Positions 33,842 to 46,900 of a stretch of 64,000 nt of DNA are shown piece after piece. The stretch is from Diphasiastrum complanatum (lineage: Eukaryota; Streptophyta; Lycopodiopsida; Lycopodiales; Lycopodiaceae), in NCBI GenBank assembly GCA_029204225.1, contig CM055094.1, positions 14,884,928-14,948,927 on the forward strand, given 5' to 3'. The position numbers were made by a program, and so were the translations under genes. Within the stretch, counting starts at the first letter, position 1. Each line of letters starts with the position of its first letter. A model generated the notes under the pieces. That model was not told the DNA's origin, did no database searches, and saw nothing but the letters and a program-made list of their open reading frames with translations.

Positions 33842-34300
33842 GTTATGGCTATATTCGATTAAGGACCTGGAATAGTCCTAATATGGTAGACCGGCCCTCC
33901 AGTACTCGAGATTATTGGTCACACCGTGATTTCATTCCATGTCAAGGCCTGTTTGTGACTAATTACCTTGAGAGGACCCAGACACTCTAATTGAGACATA
34001 TGGAGTATTGCATGCCTGTGTGACGGATATAGGCAGGAGGATTGCATGAAGAGATGTGATCTATTTATAGTTGACTTGCATGGGGGTTGCATGGTTTTAT
34101 GCACATGACTCTACTCTCTATATATGGGGGATCTTCCATGTGTAATTTTTGATCTATATCTATGGGAGGTCCAATGACTTCATGAACAATTTCGTGTTGT
34201 GTCCACCATGGTGGATACGTCCTTTGGGGTGGTTGTGATTATTGGGAGGTTGGCTTTGAATGGATGAAAGTCTTCGCCATATTTAATTCAGTGAGCACAT
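33842..34300 (+). repeat. Possible LTR-like sequence
   Basis: A purine tract 'AGGAGGGAAGAA' (about 33830-33841) is followed by TGTTATGG. A TATA-like 'CTCTATATATGGGG' is at about 34116. This is the usual order of polypurine tract, LTR start and promoter in a copia element, but no partner LTR was found. 33515-33841 shows nothing clear. Confidence 0.25.
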
Positions 34301-34602
34301 GGGAGGTAGTACTCGTAAGTTGGCTTTGAATGGATGAAATTCTTATGCCAAATATAATTCAATGAGCACATGGTGGTGCATCAAAGGGGTCCTTTGCATC
34401 CCACTTGGAGGGCTTGAGCTTCAGCTTGCACTTGATGCATGATGTCAAACCACTTGAGGCCAAGGCATCAAGCGAGCTCATGTTCAATCTAGACAAGAGC
34501 CTTGTATTCTCTAAAAATCCCTGATGATGTCAAACCACTTGAGGTCAAGGCATCAAGTGAGCTCATGTTCAATCAAGACAAGAGCCTTGTATTATCTAAA
34601 CT
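34249..34602. repeat. Two short tandem duplications
   Basis: A unit of about 55 bp ('TTGGCTTTGAATGGATGAAA...GAGCACATGG') occurs at about 34252 and 34319. A unit of about 79 bp ('GATGTCAAACCACTTGAGG...GAGCCTTGTATT') occurs at 34438-34516 and 34523-34600. There are few differences, and they are non-coding. 34603-35040 shows no gene. Confidence 0.75.
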
Positions 34603-35039
34603 CCCTTATATTGTAAGTTGAGACTTGAAGTCTATTCAAAGGTCAAAATGCATAACATATTCCATGAGGTGCTAGACACCCATGAAGTTAAAAGCGTTTG
34701 TTTGTTCTTGATGGCTTAGGCAAACGTGTGGAGCTAAATTCACCCTAAAGTTGGTTGTCACAAGGGGGTACTCCTAGCCCTCCACCTCTTACATGAGAGT
34801 GCGAGCATCCGCGAGCTTGAGACTTGGAACAATCTTTGATAGCCAAGCTCAAGGATGGCATGCAACTCAACTCAAAGTACGCACTTGTGGGAAGTCAAAC
34901 CCTAAAGAGTATGGGACATCTTTTAGCCATTTGACAACTTTTATTTTAAAGTGGAGTAGGAGGCAGGTGCACTAGTCTCATGGGCATTGAGTTTAGGGAT
35001 ACGTTTCGGGATTGAGACATGGATAAAAAATCCATGCTA

Positions 35040-35335
35040 CCTCATCCTCTCTCTCTCTCTTAGCTAACATTCTCCATTTTTTTGAGTCGTCGCATTAAAA
35101 TTCCCACCATAAACCTGTTTCATATTAACAAATTCTCTCTCCTGAAAAAGCTCTTTTCATTCCACCATCATTTCCCACGATTGGAAATAGAAGTTAAGTT
35201 TTCAATAGTCAAAACCCTAATCTCGAATGGACAAATCAAAACATAGGAAGTGCCTTTTGTATATCACAAGCATTCTCTCTCTCTCGCTCTCGCTGGATCC
35301 AGAAATATTGCTAACAATACCTTCTTAGTGTAGTG
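35040..35335 (+). promoter_or_regulatory. Upstream region of FKGP with CT-rich tracts
   Basis: Short CT runs lie at 35048-35060 and 35273-35292, the second just 45-60 bp before the ATG. Pyrimidine tracts in this place are common in plant core promoters and 5' leaders. I see no convincing TATA box, so the transcription start is unknown. Confidence 0.35.
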
Positions 35336-35641
35336 ATGGAGATGGGTAGTGGTGTAGATGCATTGGATGTTTTGTCTGCTGCTTGGTTTAATCTGAGGTT
35401 GTCTATAAAATGCAGATCCAGGTTTCCAACCTGGGATGCCATCCTCCTCACTGCAGCAAGTCCTGAGCAGGCGGAGCTCTACCAATGGCAGCTTGAAAAG
35501 GCCAAGCAGAGGGAGAGGATCGCAGAGGATACTATTGTGTTAGCCGTGCCAGACCCGGAAGGGCGCAGAATTGGATCAGGGGGTGCCACTCTCAATGCAC
35601 TTCGTCAACTGGCTATTCACGTCAGCAACATACAGTCGCAG
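35336..35641 (+). CDS. FKGP: FKGP exon 1
   Basis: Residues 1-102, phase 0 end. Donor CAG|GTTGGT. Holds the nucleotide-binding start of the pyrophosphorylase ('[19 protein letters not shown]', then '[10 protein letters not shown]'). Confidence 0.92.
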
Positions 35642-37853
35642 GTTGGTGGTTTACAGCTTCACGGTTTAGAACTAGTGGGCGGGAGTGGATTCTTCACAAT
35701 TTCATCTATAGCTTCACTACCCGCAAAGAGTTTTTGTCTCCAATCATGTTTGCGCAGAAGGAAATTGGGTTCAGGTTGGTCACTTAACATCCAATTTATA
35801 GAATTCATCTGAACTCACTCCCGAGTCATGGAGCTGTCCACATTGCACACCCCTAAGCTAGGCCTTGAAGATGCTAGTACCATACCACATAGTGTGGAGT
35901 TTATTCCTTTATATTTTACATCCACCTCTCACAATTTGAACTGGGCAATCGTTGTCCTAGAAACTTCTCGAATCCTGCATTGTCCTAAGCACTTCCCGGA
36001 GTGGGACCCACATTTTCACAGGTACCTCCCAGATTGTCCCTGGCACCTGGAGGGATGGGCTTATAGGCAACTGTGGCTGCCAGGGCAGTCGCACTCACCA
36101 CCATCCAAGGACTCAAGAAAGTAGTGGGGGTGCTTGAGAGACACTGGTGGATGGTCTCAAGCAGTCATCACCCTTGGATGGTCATGACTGTCATTGGCAC
36201 CCACGGTTGGCTATATGCTTATCCCACATCGAGAGCCATTAGACATAACATCAAGAAAGGCTTTGGCCTTTGGAGGTTCTGCCCCATTCGGCTCGTTGGC
36301 CTCAGGCAGCCTAGGCCACACAGAGCAGACTCAGGCCAGAGTGTTCCCCCCTTCACCACACCTACTCAATGCACAAATTTATCACTAGCCCTAGCAAGCA
36401 TATGGCATAGAATTGGTACAACCCATGTCAGCACCATCCACCACCACTAGGCAGAATGGATGCATTTAAAGACCTGTTCCTTGGGTTCCCTCCCATGCAC
36501 ATGAGACCTAGGTTATGATGTGTCAGCCATGCACATTGACATATGTCACAATCATATCAATAGCTCCGTCTTTGCAGTCCCATCCTAACTGCAGATTGGA
36601 ATCCTTCGCTAATCACTATGCAGCCAATACAACGATGTAACCTATTCATCCGAATTATAGATGAATCTTGGAAGTTGTGAGAAAAAGCAAAAACTTGAAA
36701 ATCTTCATAAAGATGATTCTATTTAGGTCTTGTGGTGAAAGAAATTGTAGTTGAGGTTTTTGATTAGAGTTTAATCACAAGCTATTTGAGCTCAAATAAT
36801 AATTGGGTTCAAGGACAATCAATCAGCTTTTAAGTTGCAGCCATACAAGAAAGGAGCTGACGGACTTGCAAAGAAAATGTTTTCATCTATCATTCTCCAA
36901 GCAAACAAACTAGTTGGCTTTTGGATAATAACAAGGTGAAGACAAAAATAGCCACAAAGAAGCACAATAAGAACAGATAAAAAATAGTTAAAGTGAGATA
37001 ACTAACGATGTCCTACAACATAAGGAGAGCTATAAAGATAAGAAAAATATTTTGCAATTGGTACCTATGTTGCACGCAGTGTGGCCAAATCAAAGGTGTA
37101 TTTTTGGACACTCTAATACTATAGTGCGGACAAGGATATCGAGCATTTCTTCAATCAAAGGTGTATTTTTGGACACTCTAATACTATAGTGCGGACAAGG
37201 ATATTGAGCATTTCTTCAATCAATCCGAAGGTGAACCTCAACAATGAAACAAAATTTGTAAAAAAGGAGGAATGAAATAGCACATCTTGTCTTGGAAGAC
37301 CTTTTTGATGGATTTGTAGCTCTTTGACTTTGATCTTTTAATTTGTGGATGACGTGTGCGCTTGATCTCAACTTGTACCAACTTCATCAAAGTAGGGGTG
37401 ATCTGAATATCTTGCAGCTGGAGTTGATAACAGGAGCTTCAAGTGCCATGATTGGTCAACTTTGAACCTTTTTGTGAGACTCATCAATTGTGGTTGAGTG
37501 CATGTTATAGATAGTATCCTAGATTGGATCAACAAGTAAGTGTGCTTGCTATGAACTTAATGAGAAAGGAATTGTGGAATTTGAAGACTGCAGTGCAAGA
37601 TTATCAATTTGGTTGAGAGAGAAAGAAATATTTATGGTAAAAAGCATATAAGACCAAATAGCACATGTAAAGTATGATAGTCTATGTGGGAGCAGAAAAG
37701 ATGTCTCCAAAAACAAACACTTAAAATGAAAAACTAGTCTCTGAAAAACATTAAAATGATCTCTAAAAGAAACTCAATGAACTCTAAGTGAAATTGAAAG
37801 AGCTCTTTGCATGAATTGTGATACAATGAGTGAGAGAGAGAGAAAGAGAGAGA

Positions 37854-37936
<83 letters not shown>

Positions 37937-40900
37937 TTCTTATGTAATGTTTCATGTCTCGATGTGTTTTAGCCACAAAGTTCTCTTGGGTCTACCACAC
38001 AATTGGAAAGTGAAAGGCCACCATGTGATACATGGTGCTTAATTGGGATGCGGGTGCTTCTTGTTCATGCTGGTGGAGATTCAAAACGGTTGCCATGGGC
38101 CAACCCAATTGGAAAAGCCTTTTTACCACTACCTTTTTTAGCTAATGAAGACCCGGATGCTCCTGTTCCATTATTATTTGATCATATTCTTGCTATTTCT
38201 TCTAGGGCAGTTCAGCACTTTGCAGATAAAGGTACTAATCGTGCTCTTAGACATCTCTCTAAAGAAATAGCATCTTTCATTGATATGTCATATGCACAAC
38301 ACCTTGTAACTTTATTATCAGTGTATAGCTTTGCGACTTATGGAAAAGCCCTTTGCAAGTATAACGGTCTTCTCTTTTCATGATCGATTTGTGAGCACCT
38401 TGCATTAGATTTTAGTGGGAATAGTCAATTTCTAGTGTGCGGTTATAACCTAATGTGGGATTCAGATTGCTGAATTTTTTTCTTGTAAATGTTCAAATTG
38501 CTATTGGGCAACAAACAATGTGATTGTTGGAAGATAAAATTATTATGGTTTGTTGGAACTTATATGCTTGTTGGACGTAGTTTGTAGCATGGAGAAAGAA
38601 AGAAAGAAAGAAAGAAAGCTTTACTAATGTCTTTTCCATGCCAAAAGGCATATAAGACCAAATGGAGTACATGTCTTGGTGACAAACCTCACCAAGAAAC
38701 GTCCCATCTTTAGAATCGCCCTCACCCATGGTAGATTTGCTATGTCCTCAAATAATGCCAAAGCCAAGGTTGATTCCTTTAATTTTTTTTTGGATTACAT
38801 TCTTCTCCTAGTGCTGGTCATTCTAGTGTACTGAAAGCTTATCAAAAAGTTAAAAATATCTTCAGATGGCAAGGAGTGAAGCACGATGTTTACACAATGG
38901 TTTGAGAATGTAAATTATGCTAGGTCAACAAAGCAGAACATTTGAAAAAGCCTGGATTATTACAATCATTATCAATTCCATTGTGATGGGAAAGTGTTAT
39001 TATGGATTTCATTCCATCTCTTCCAACAATTTTGAGAGGATACAATGGAATGTGTTGGTGGACCAATCAACAGAATATACTCACTTCGTACCTGATAAAT
39101 CTACTTATGGAGTAGCACAAGTGGCACAACTATTCCTCAAAAATATTTTCAAACTACAGGGGTTACCAAAGAAAATACTGTGTGACAGGGATCCTAGATT
39201 TGCTGAACAATTTTGGAAGGAGATGATGAACAAGTTGAAAACTAAACTATGTTTGAGCAGAACATTCCACCTAGAGATTGATGGACAAACAGAGAGAGCA
39301 AACCAATGGTTATAATGCTACTTGTGGCATTTTGTAGCAGACCAGCAAACATGGATTGATTGGTTGCATCTTACTGAATTCAATTACAATTCAACATATC
39401 ACATGTCCACTGGAATGACCCCTTTCTATGCATTGTATGGATATGAACCAATACAACCAATTGACATGGACTTGGCAACAGCAGTAGTAGCCGAATGTGA
39501 GAATTTTATGAAGGTTAACATGTTTATCTATGGTTACAACCTTATCGTTAGTCAGTATTAAAGAAGATCGAAGTGAAGTTTTTTCCTCAATTTTACGGAC
39601 CATTCTAGATCATTCGAAGAATTGGAGAACTAGCATATGAATTCGATCTACCGTTCATTACAAAATGCACAATGTGTTCGATGCTAGTCTGCTGAAAAAG
39701 CATATTGGCAAGAATGTTCAAATGACGGCTGAGCTACCACCTTCATATGAAGGAAGGGAAACTGGGTACTGCGAGAAAGAGATACGGAATGGGAAACAAA
39801 TACAACAATACCCAATCAAATGGAAAGGGTTACCATCTAAAGACAATACATGGGAAGATCATTCTTATATGATGAGGTGGCCTGAGATATTGGAAATTGC
39901 CAAAGGACTTACAGAGCATGACACTTACTGAAGAGTCACATTGTCTTCAGTTTTTAGGACAAACATGCATGTCTTGCATGTAATTAGCCCATTGCTAAAT
40001 CTAGAGATGGTGCTAAGTTAGAATAGGATTAGCTTACAAGGATATTTAACAAGAAGGCTTGAACAACCGCACTCTATTTGTAAATAGTGGGATTGTAATA
40101 ATGGTTGTAAGGCCCGATTTAAGCTAAAAGGCCCCAAACTCATAGTAGAGACACAAAGGACTGCTATAAATAAAGGAGGTCGTACTAATTTGGAGGCTAT
40201 TCTACATTTGTCTAATTTGAATCTTCTGTGTGATTTGGAGCGTTTCTTTGAGATCTTTGTTCATGTACGTGGTTCATGTGCCTACTTTCACATGAGAGAT
40301 GATGCCATACTCTAGAGTCTAGACATAGGCTTGATCTCTTGATTGGTGTTGATTTTACTTGAATTGGGCTACTTTTCAACAATCAGAATCAAATAACAAA
40401 TTGTTGTTGCTCAAGTAATTTTGTTCAGGAAACCTTCTTGCAAGTTTCCAAGGGGTAAATCGACAGTTGACCCTTGTCGACCAAAATCTGATTGTTAGGA
40501 CTGGAAGGACCCCTTCTTCGTGCAAGAATATTTCCTCGTTATCCTAGAAAGGACCGAGCGATGGAGCTGTAGAAGGTCATCAATGGATGTCTAAAACCTG
40601 CTCCTTAGTGATGGAATCCTATAGAAATGTTGAGGGCCAACGTTGACAGAAAAATCAGCAGTGATAACTCATAGAGGGCAGTGATGATTACAAGTAGATT
40701 GCATAAAAGGTCCACAATCTTCTCCAACCTGTAAACGATAGATTAAGCTGGAAAAGTGTGTTTTTCTTACTGCAAGAAGTTTTCCCTGCGAGAAGATGAT
40801 CCCACCAGCCCTAGGACATGCTCTGATACCAAGCTATGAACACAATATCAAATCGAAGATATTGTATTACAATCTCCAATTAAGGTCATCATATCAACAA

Positions 40901-43900
40901 TCAAGTCGAGCATAAGATGTATCACAGACCATACTCTCAAAGGAACTGCATATATCGACCATGACTAATCAACTATTTAAGTGACTCATGGAACTGCTAT
41001 CTGTACTGTCTGAGGAACAATAGAAGCTTCCACTAGAAGGCTCCTGATAGGGTTAGGGCTAACATCATTCTGGCAAAGATAATCGGTAGCCTATGCCTTT
41101 AATGAAAATACATATGACTTGACTAATCAGGAGCTCAAAGGTCTGCCAATATAATAATTGAAAGCATGTAACTAATAACCACTGGGATTCCAAATAAGAT
41201 CCCAAACATATGCCCATAACTCAATTTGGAGATGGCGTTAGATTGGTTGAAAGCTGCTGACAAATCCATTTTATCATGGTATGATTCTTATTGTTTGTAG
41301 GCCCCATACATCTTTTATGAATTTCTTGTCCCTTAAACGTCAAGATCTGACAGATTGTTCTCTTTTCAGGGGGTTTGTTTATCATGACTGGGGATGTTCT
41401 CCCATGTTTTGATGCTTCTGAATTATTGGTTCCAGAAGATGGAGCTTGTGTTGTAACAGTCCCAGCTCCATTAGCAGTTGCTTCAAACCATGGAGTCATT
41501 GTTTCGCATCCGGGTGCAACAAAGGATCTTTCAAATTTTGATTCCTCCTCAAATCAACCGGACTTTGGGTTGGTTCGTGATTTACTACAAAAGCCAAACA
41601 AAGAACTGCTTTTTGCTAAAGGCGCGGTTGGTCCAGGTTCAACTGCTCTTCTTGATACCGGTATTTTTGCCATAAACGGGGAAGCTTGGAAGAAGTTGGT
41701 CGGCCTGTCGATTGCAAATCCAAACCCTGTTGACGAGTTACTTGCACTGAAAACTGAAGTAGGATTCTTGTCTTACCCACGTGGCCATGCAGGTTGACAG
41801 AAACATCTGTGAAAAAAGCATCAACAATTAGAGGCATTATAATTTGGATGTTTGAACATTTTCCTTTTGTAGTTTGTACGTTTTCATGGCACTGCTGTCT
41901 GAAGCTCTGATTGAATGAAATGCATGGACATTGTATGCTTTCTTCCTATGGTTTCAATCTGAGCAATTGTTTAGAAATCTTATATAACAGCTCTGGATGC
42001 CATTCTACAAGTCCAACAACATCTATTTCACCCGGCTTGTGTGCAGGTGAGCTTGTATGAAGAGTTAGCAGGGGCTTGGGTCCCTGCGCAGCATGAAAAA
42101 GTGAAGTTATGCCCTCTTGGAACAGCACTTATCACTTCACTTGGATCACAACGCTTGTACTATTATTGTGCTCGTAGGTCAGATCCCATCAATCATAATT
42201 CCTTATGCCAAAGCATAAAATAATGCAGAAGTGTAGCTCATAGGTTTTTTAATGCAATTCTGGAAAATCTCACGTGCCAGTTTAGTACTGAGTTTATACC
42301 TTCCTGTCCCTCTTCCCATGAGCATATTCTGAGGTACTGATTACTTCTTGCTATTTTTGTTGTTCTCCTGTTTTGAAGTAATTTGGTTTTAAGCTTCGTA
42401 AATCAAAACAATGACCAGGTAGGTGGTGCAGGTGATTTGGAGTTTCTTCATTTTGGTACCTCTGGTGAAGTCTTGGAGCACCTAGGAAAAGATCATGCCG
42501 GACGTGTGGGGCGAAGACACCACACTTGTGTTATGGGGGTGGTTATTGACGATCTTGCACCTTCTGCGGTGATTGTTTCTTCAATTATTCATGAAGGAGT
42601 GACAGTGGGAAAACGCAGTTTTGTTTTTGACTGCACTCTGGAAAGTGGAGCAAAGGTTGGTTCCGAGTGCATTCTGATGGGGATTCATTGGCAGAACAAG
42701 ATTCATGAAGAAGATGATGAACATAAAATGAATGATTCGAAATATTTAAACTTGCCAGACAGGCATTGTATGTGGGAGGTGCCATTAAGGGCTACTGAAG
42801 ACCGTGTTATTCTTTGCTGTGGCATTGGTGACAATCCAAAAGCACATATTGAACAAGGGGGTACATTCTGTGGAAAACCATGGTCGGAATTCTTTACATT
42901 TCACGACATCAAGAAACAAGAGATCTGGCCACAGACAACCAGCTTACCCGAAAATCTTTGGTTTGCAAAGCTCTTTCCCATCTCGCCAGCAGGGAAAGGT
43001 TCTGATCTAGCCATGTGGATGATGGGATTCGATAGCAGAAATGATGAAAGGTTATTGAAAAAGTGGCGTCAATCTGTACGAATAAGTTTAGCAGATCTGC
43101 ACAGTTGCATTGACTTTGGGACCCTGTATCACAATTCAGCTAGACATCGAGCAGGGCTGGCAGCAGGATTTGCTGAAGACAGTCTCAAAAGCGGGTCAAT
43201 GGGTCGAAATCTGGCTAAACTTTTCCAAGACATATTGCATGAAGATATACCAGAAGCTCAATCCCTCAAGAGCTTTCTGAAGATGTGGTCTGGCTATAAA
43301 GTTGACGCCCCAAGAGTTCCAGCTAGCAGAGTTTTTCAGGTTTATGGAGATCTGTATCGAGCCTGTGGAGACCACCTTTTGGCAGTTGCTAATGAACAAA
43401 AAGCCTGGCAAGCAGTAGCTACTGAAACAGCAGCTGCTATAGGTCAACAGTTCTCTGGTGAGCTTTATTTGCCATCAGAAATTAGAAAGTATCTACTATA
43501 GGCAATGTTTTATGATTGTACCTCTGTTTCTTCTGAACAGCAGTCTAATGAGGTGAATCAAATGTCTGTTTTTATATTTGAAGCTGAGAACCTGACATCT
43601 TTGTAGAAGTTTAATCACTAAGGCTGAAAGGTGATTCGATGACTAACAAAGAAATTTTTTCAATAGATTGCAATTCTGAAAGTGTACAACTATATATGTA
43701 TATATGTACATATAGATGCAGCTCACGTTTGGGAATGCGATCTGGGAATTTAGATCAGGGTTTCCATATATGGTTTTTTTGGGTTCAATAGTGGTTTTTT
43801 GGTTTGTTTGGAGTTTCGTTCTTTTCTGAGTTAAAATGGAATGTGATTGCAATGGATCATGATCTGCTACAACTATGTATGTGTCATTCCAGAACATGTT

Positions 43901-46900
43901 CCAGGAAACCCGGTTAAGGTTTCTTGGATCGTTACAATTTATATTTTTTGGTTTTTATGGTTTTTAATTGGTGCTTTTGGTTGTCAATTTGTTTTTAGCT
44001 GTTTTTTATTGAATTTTAGGGGCAAAAAAAAAGAGCTTTTTGACAACCTTCCACCATCTGGAATGCTCACATTTCAGAATGCAGATTCTGGAACACTGCG
44101 TTCTGCTGCAACTATGATACATATATCATAAATGCAATAAGTGTTCCAGAACACGATCTGGATCGCTTTCCCGGGTCATTGCAAATACTTCTTCTTTTTT
44201 CTGGTTTTCTTCTGATTTTAAAGCAACAAACCCCTCACACTTGATGTTTTTGCGGAATAACGAATCCCCAAGATACTCGGACAGAGCCACTCAAGAGCAC
44301 CTCTCACCTTAGACCGAGGAGGTCTCTGAGAAGATGAGAGTAACGAAGACCGAGAGCCGAGTATGAGAGCCAAGAAATGCTAGTTAGTAATGACAAGCAA
44401 GAACTGTGTAAGCCTCATGGTGAATCCCGGAAGATGGAATGACCATGTAGGAACTAGTATTTCTAGGCAAATGTAATAAATGCAAGTAGACCCCTCTTAA
44501 AGAAAGTAGAGTGAGCCACCTTTTGATGGTGACCTCTAGTGGAGAGCATTATTCCACTTGTAATTTGTGAAATGTGGAAATTCCACTAGGATGCCACCTA
44601 AGGAGCTCTCTTGCTTATTTAAAAGACTCCCTCTTTGTGAAGAGGAGCTTTTTGCATTGTATCTACTCCATGCTTAATAAGAAGATTTTCCATGAGTTTG
44701 ATGCTACACTAAGCTCCTTGATCATGATGGTTTTTTTGAGTGATGCCCCTATGATCATGCCCTTCCATTCATATTGTGTGTGGTTGTGGACTTTACAGTG
44801 GATTAGTTTTCTTGCTTTCCTAGTTGTGGATTAGTTTTCATTTCTTGTTTGTGGATTAATGTAGGAATCAGCATTCAAGTAAACTAAATAGGCTAGAAAT
44901 GTGGTGAAGATCCTGCATATTCTTGACATTCTAGTTCTTGACGTTCTTGGGATGTCCAAGAATCAAAAGACTGGTTGGTTTCTTGATTCTTGGACCTCTA
45001 AAATGCTGTAGATTAATTTCTTGCTTCAGCTTTGTGGATTAATCCAGGTGTAACTCAGTTTTAGTAATGTGTAGGATCCGATTTCAGTTCATGTTGCAGC
45101 AAAGTAGAAGTAGATTTCATGGTTGTTCACCTGGACTGCATGCTGATCATTTGATTGAACGTTTTGGTTACATGATGGATTGATTGCATGTGACACGGTT
45201 CAAGAGAGACAAATCTGAGTTGTCCTCTGACAGGCAGCAGGACAAAATACTACAACGCTAATCTGTTCCTTCTGCCTGATTTTGGGCTTTAACAAGAAAG
45301 AATAACTTTAGCAAGAGCCCACTGTCTCTGCTGACAGACAGAAGAAGAAGTAAGCAAAAGAAACCTAGTAAACAGATTCTAAAAGTGTGGAATCTGTCAA
45401 CATTTGACACCGTTGCCACCTGAATTCCAATGCATTCTAAATCCATAAAACTGCAACATTGTCCCCGCTCAGATCCCTGCAAACAAACTCCCAATCTTTC
45501 CACACATCTGAGTTTCTACAAACTGGACAGAGCCACATCAATGGCTACATCATTGCCCAAATCCACTGGCTGATACACTTGCAAATCCGTTGGCTGCCTC
45601 ATTGTTAGCAAACGCACTAACAGAGCTGGATTTCATTCAACGCCAAGTCCGGACGCTCCTGCAACAATTTTAACACAAAACTCTCATGCTTCTGCAGACG
45701 TCCTCCATCAGATTACTCCCTTTTCCTAACAGAGCCAACCCCAACGCACATTCACCTCCAACGAATCAGAACAACCAAAACGAATCCTGCCCTGCCAACA
45801 CACACGCTCACGCTCCTCCCATCCCCTCACGCTTCCATTCTCGACCGAGGCCTCCATACAAAATCTCGACCGGAGCCCCTTGTGAAATCTCAACTGAAGC
45901 GTTTCTCTGAAACCTCAACTGGAGCGTTTATCTGAAATCTCAACCGGAGGCGTTTTCTCTGAAATCTCAACCGGAGCCCATCGTTCAAATTTCAACCGGA
46001 GCCCATCGTTCAAATTTCAACCGGAGCCCATCGTCAAATCTCAATAGGAGCCCATCGTTCAAATCTCAACCGGAGCCCTGACTTTATCGGAGGGTTTGCA
46101 GATCCCAAGGCAACCCTAACCCTAGTTAATAATTGAAATCTCGACCGAAGCGTCGAGTCAGATCTCGACCGAAGCGTTTCTATCAAATCTCGTCCGAAGG
46201 GTTTCTATCAAATCTCGACCGAAGGAAGTGATCACATCTCGACCGGAGGTTCTGGGTCCGATCTCGACCGGAGGAGTTCCTCACCATCTCAACTGGACCC
46301 TGTCAGCAGGATAGGGCCCCCAGTTGGGTCCCGACGTGCAGTCGGCCACGTCAGTGCCACGTGGCCGACACTTGGCAGTAGCATGCTACCAGTCCTCACA
46401 CTGGGCTAGGAGGGGCTTACTCTATATCAGGGAGCAGGCAAGGTTGGGTGGATCAGTTAGTGTTTGCCCTACTGTGGTGTTAGGATCTATTACACTGGTA
46501 TCAGAGCCATCTCCATCCTAGGGAACTCAGTTTTCAGCAGTGGAGAAAGTAGCTAGATTGCTCAGAACTTCTTCAAGTTCTCAGAAAGAAATAGAGGAGG
46601 AGACTCGTTGTAGGAACAGTCTCCTACTGAGGAAATCTTGGTGGATTTACTTGCTGGTCAGAGAGAAATTAGTTAAAATTTCTAGAGCAGGTCCAGCGCT
46701 GCAAATTTAGTCTTCATCTCTGATTTTTGCCATCAGATTCAGGGAATCAGAGCGGATTTTTGAGGAGAAGGGTGGTGCTGATCCATCGCTGAGGGATCAG
46801 AAATCTACCTCTGAAATTTCAGAGAAATCTAAGGAAATTTGAAGGGTTTTCAAACACATTTTCTTAGCAGGGCTAGCGCTGGACAGGGAGATGAAAAATT

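Noticed and set aside
35642-35812. Extending FKGP exon 1 to the stop of its open frame
   Set aside because: The open frame past 35641 has no similarity to the family, and CAG|GTTGGT gives a donor whose phase fits exon 2.
37734-38042. Ser/Leu and Arg/Glu dipeptide ORFs
   Set aside because: Simple translation of the (GA)n microsatellite. The same applies at 57611-58018.
42420-42431. Alternative FKGP exon 5 acceptor 13 bp upstream (after GACCAG)
   Set aside because: It would shift the frame and meet a stop (TGA) within a few codons. The 42432 acceptor keeps the conserved frame.
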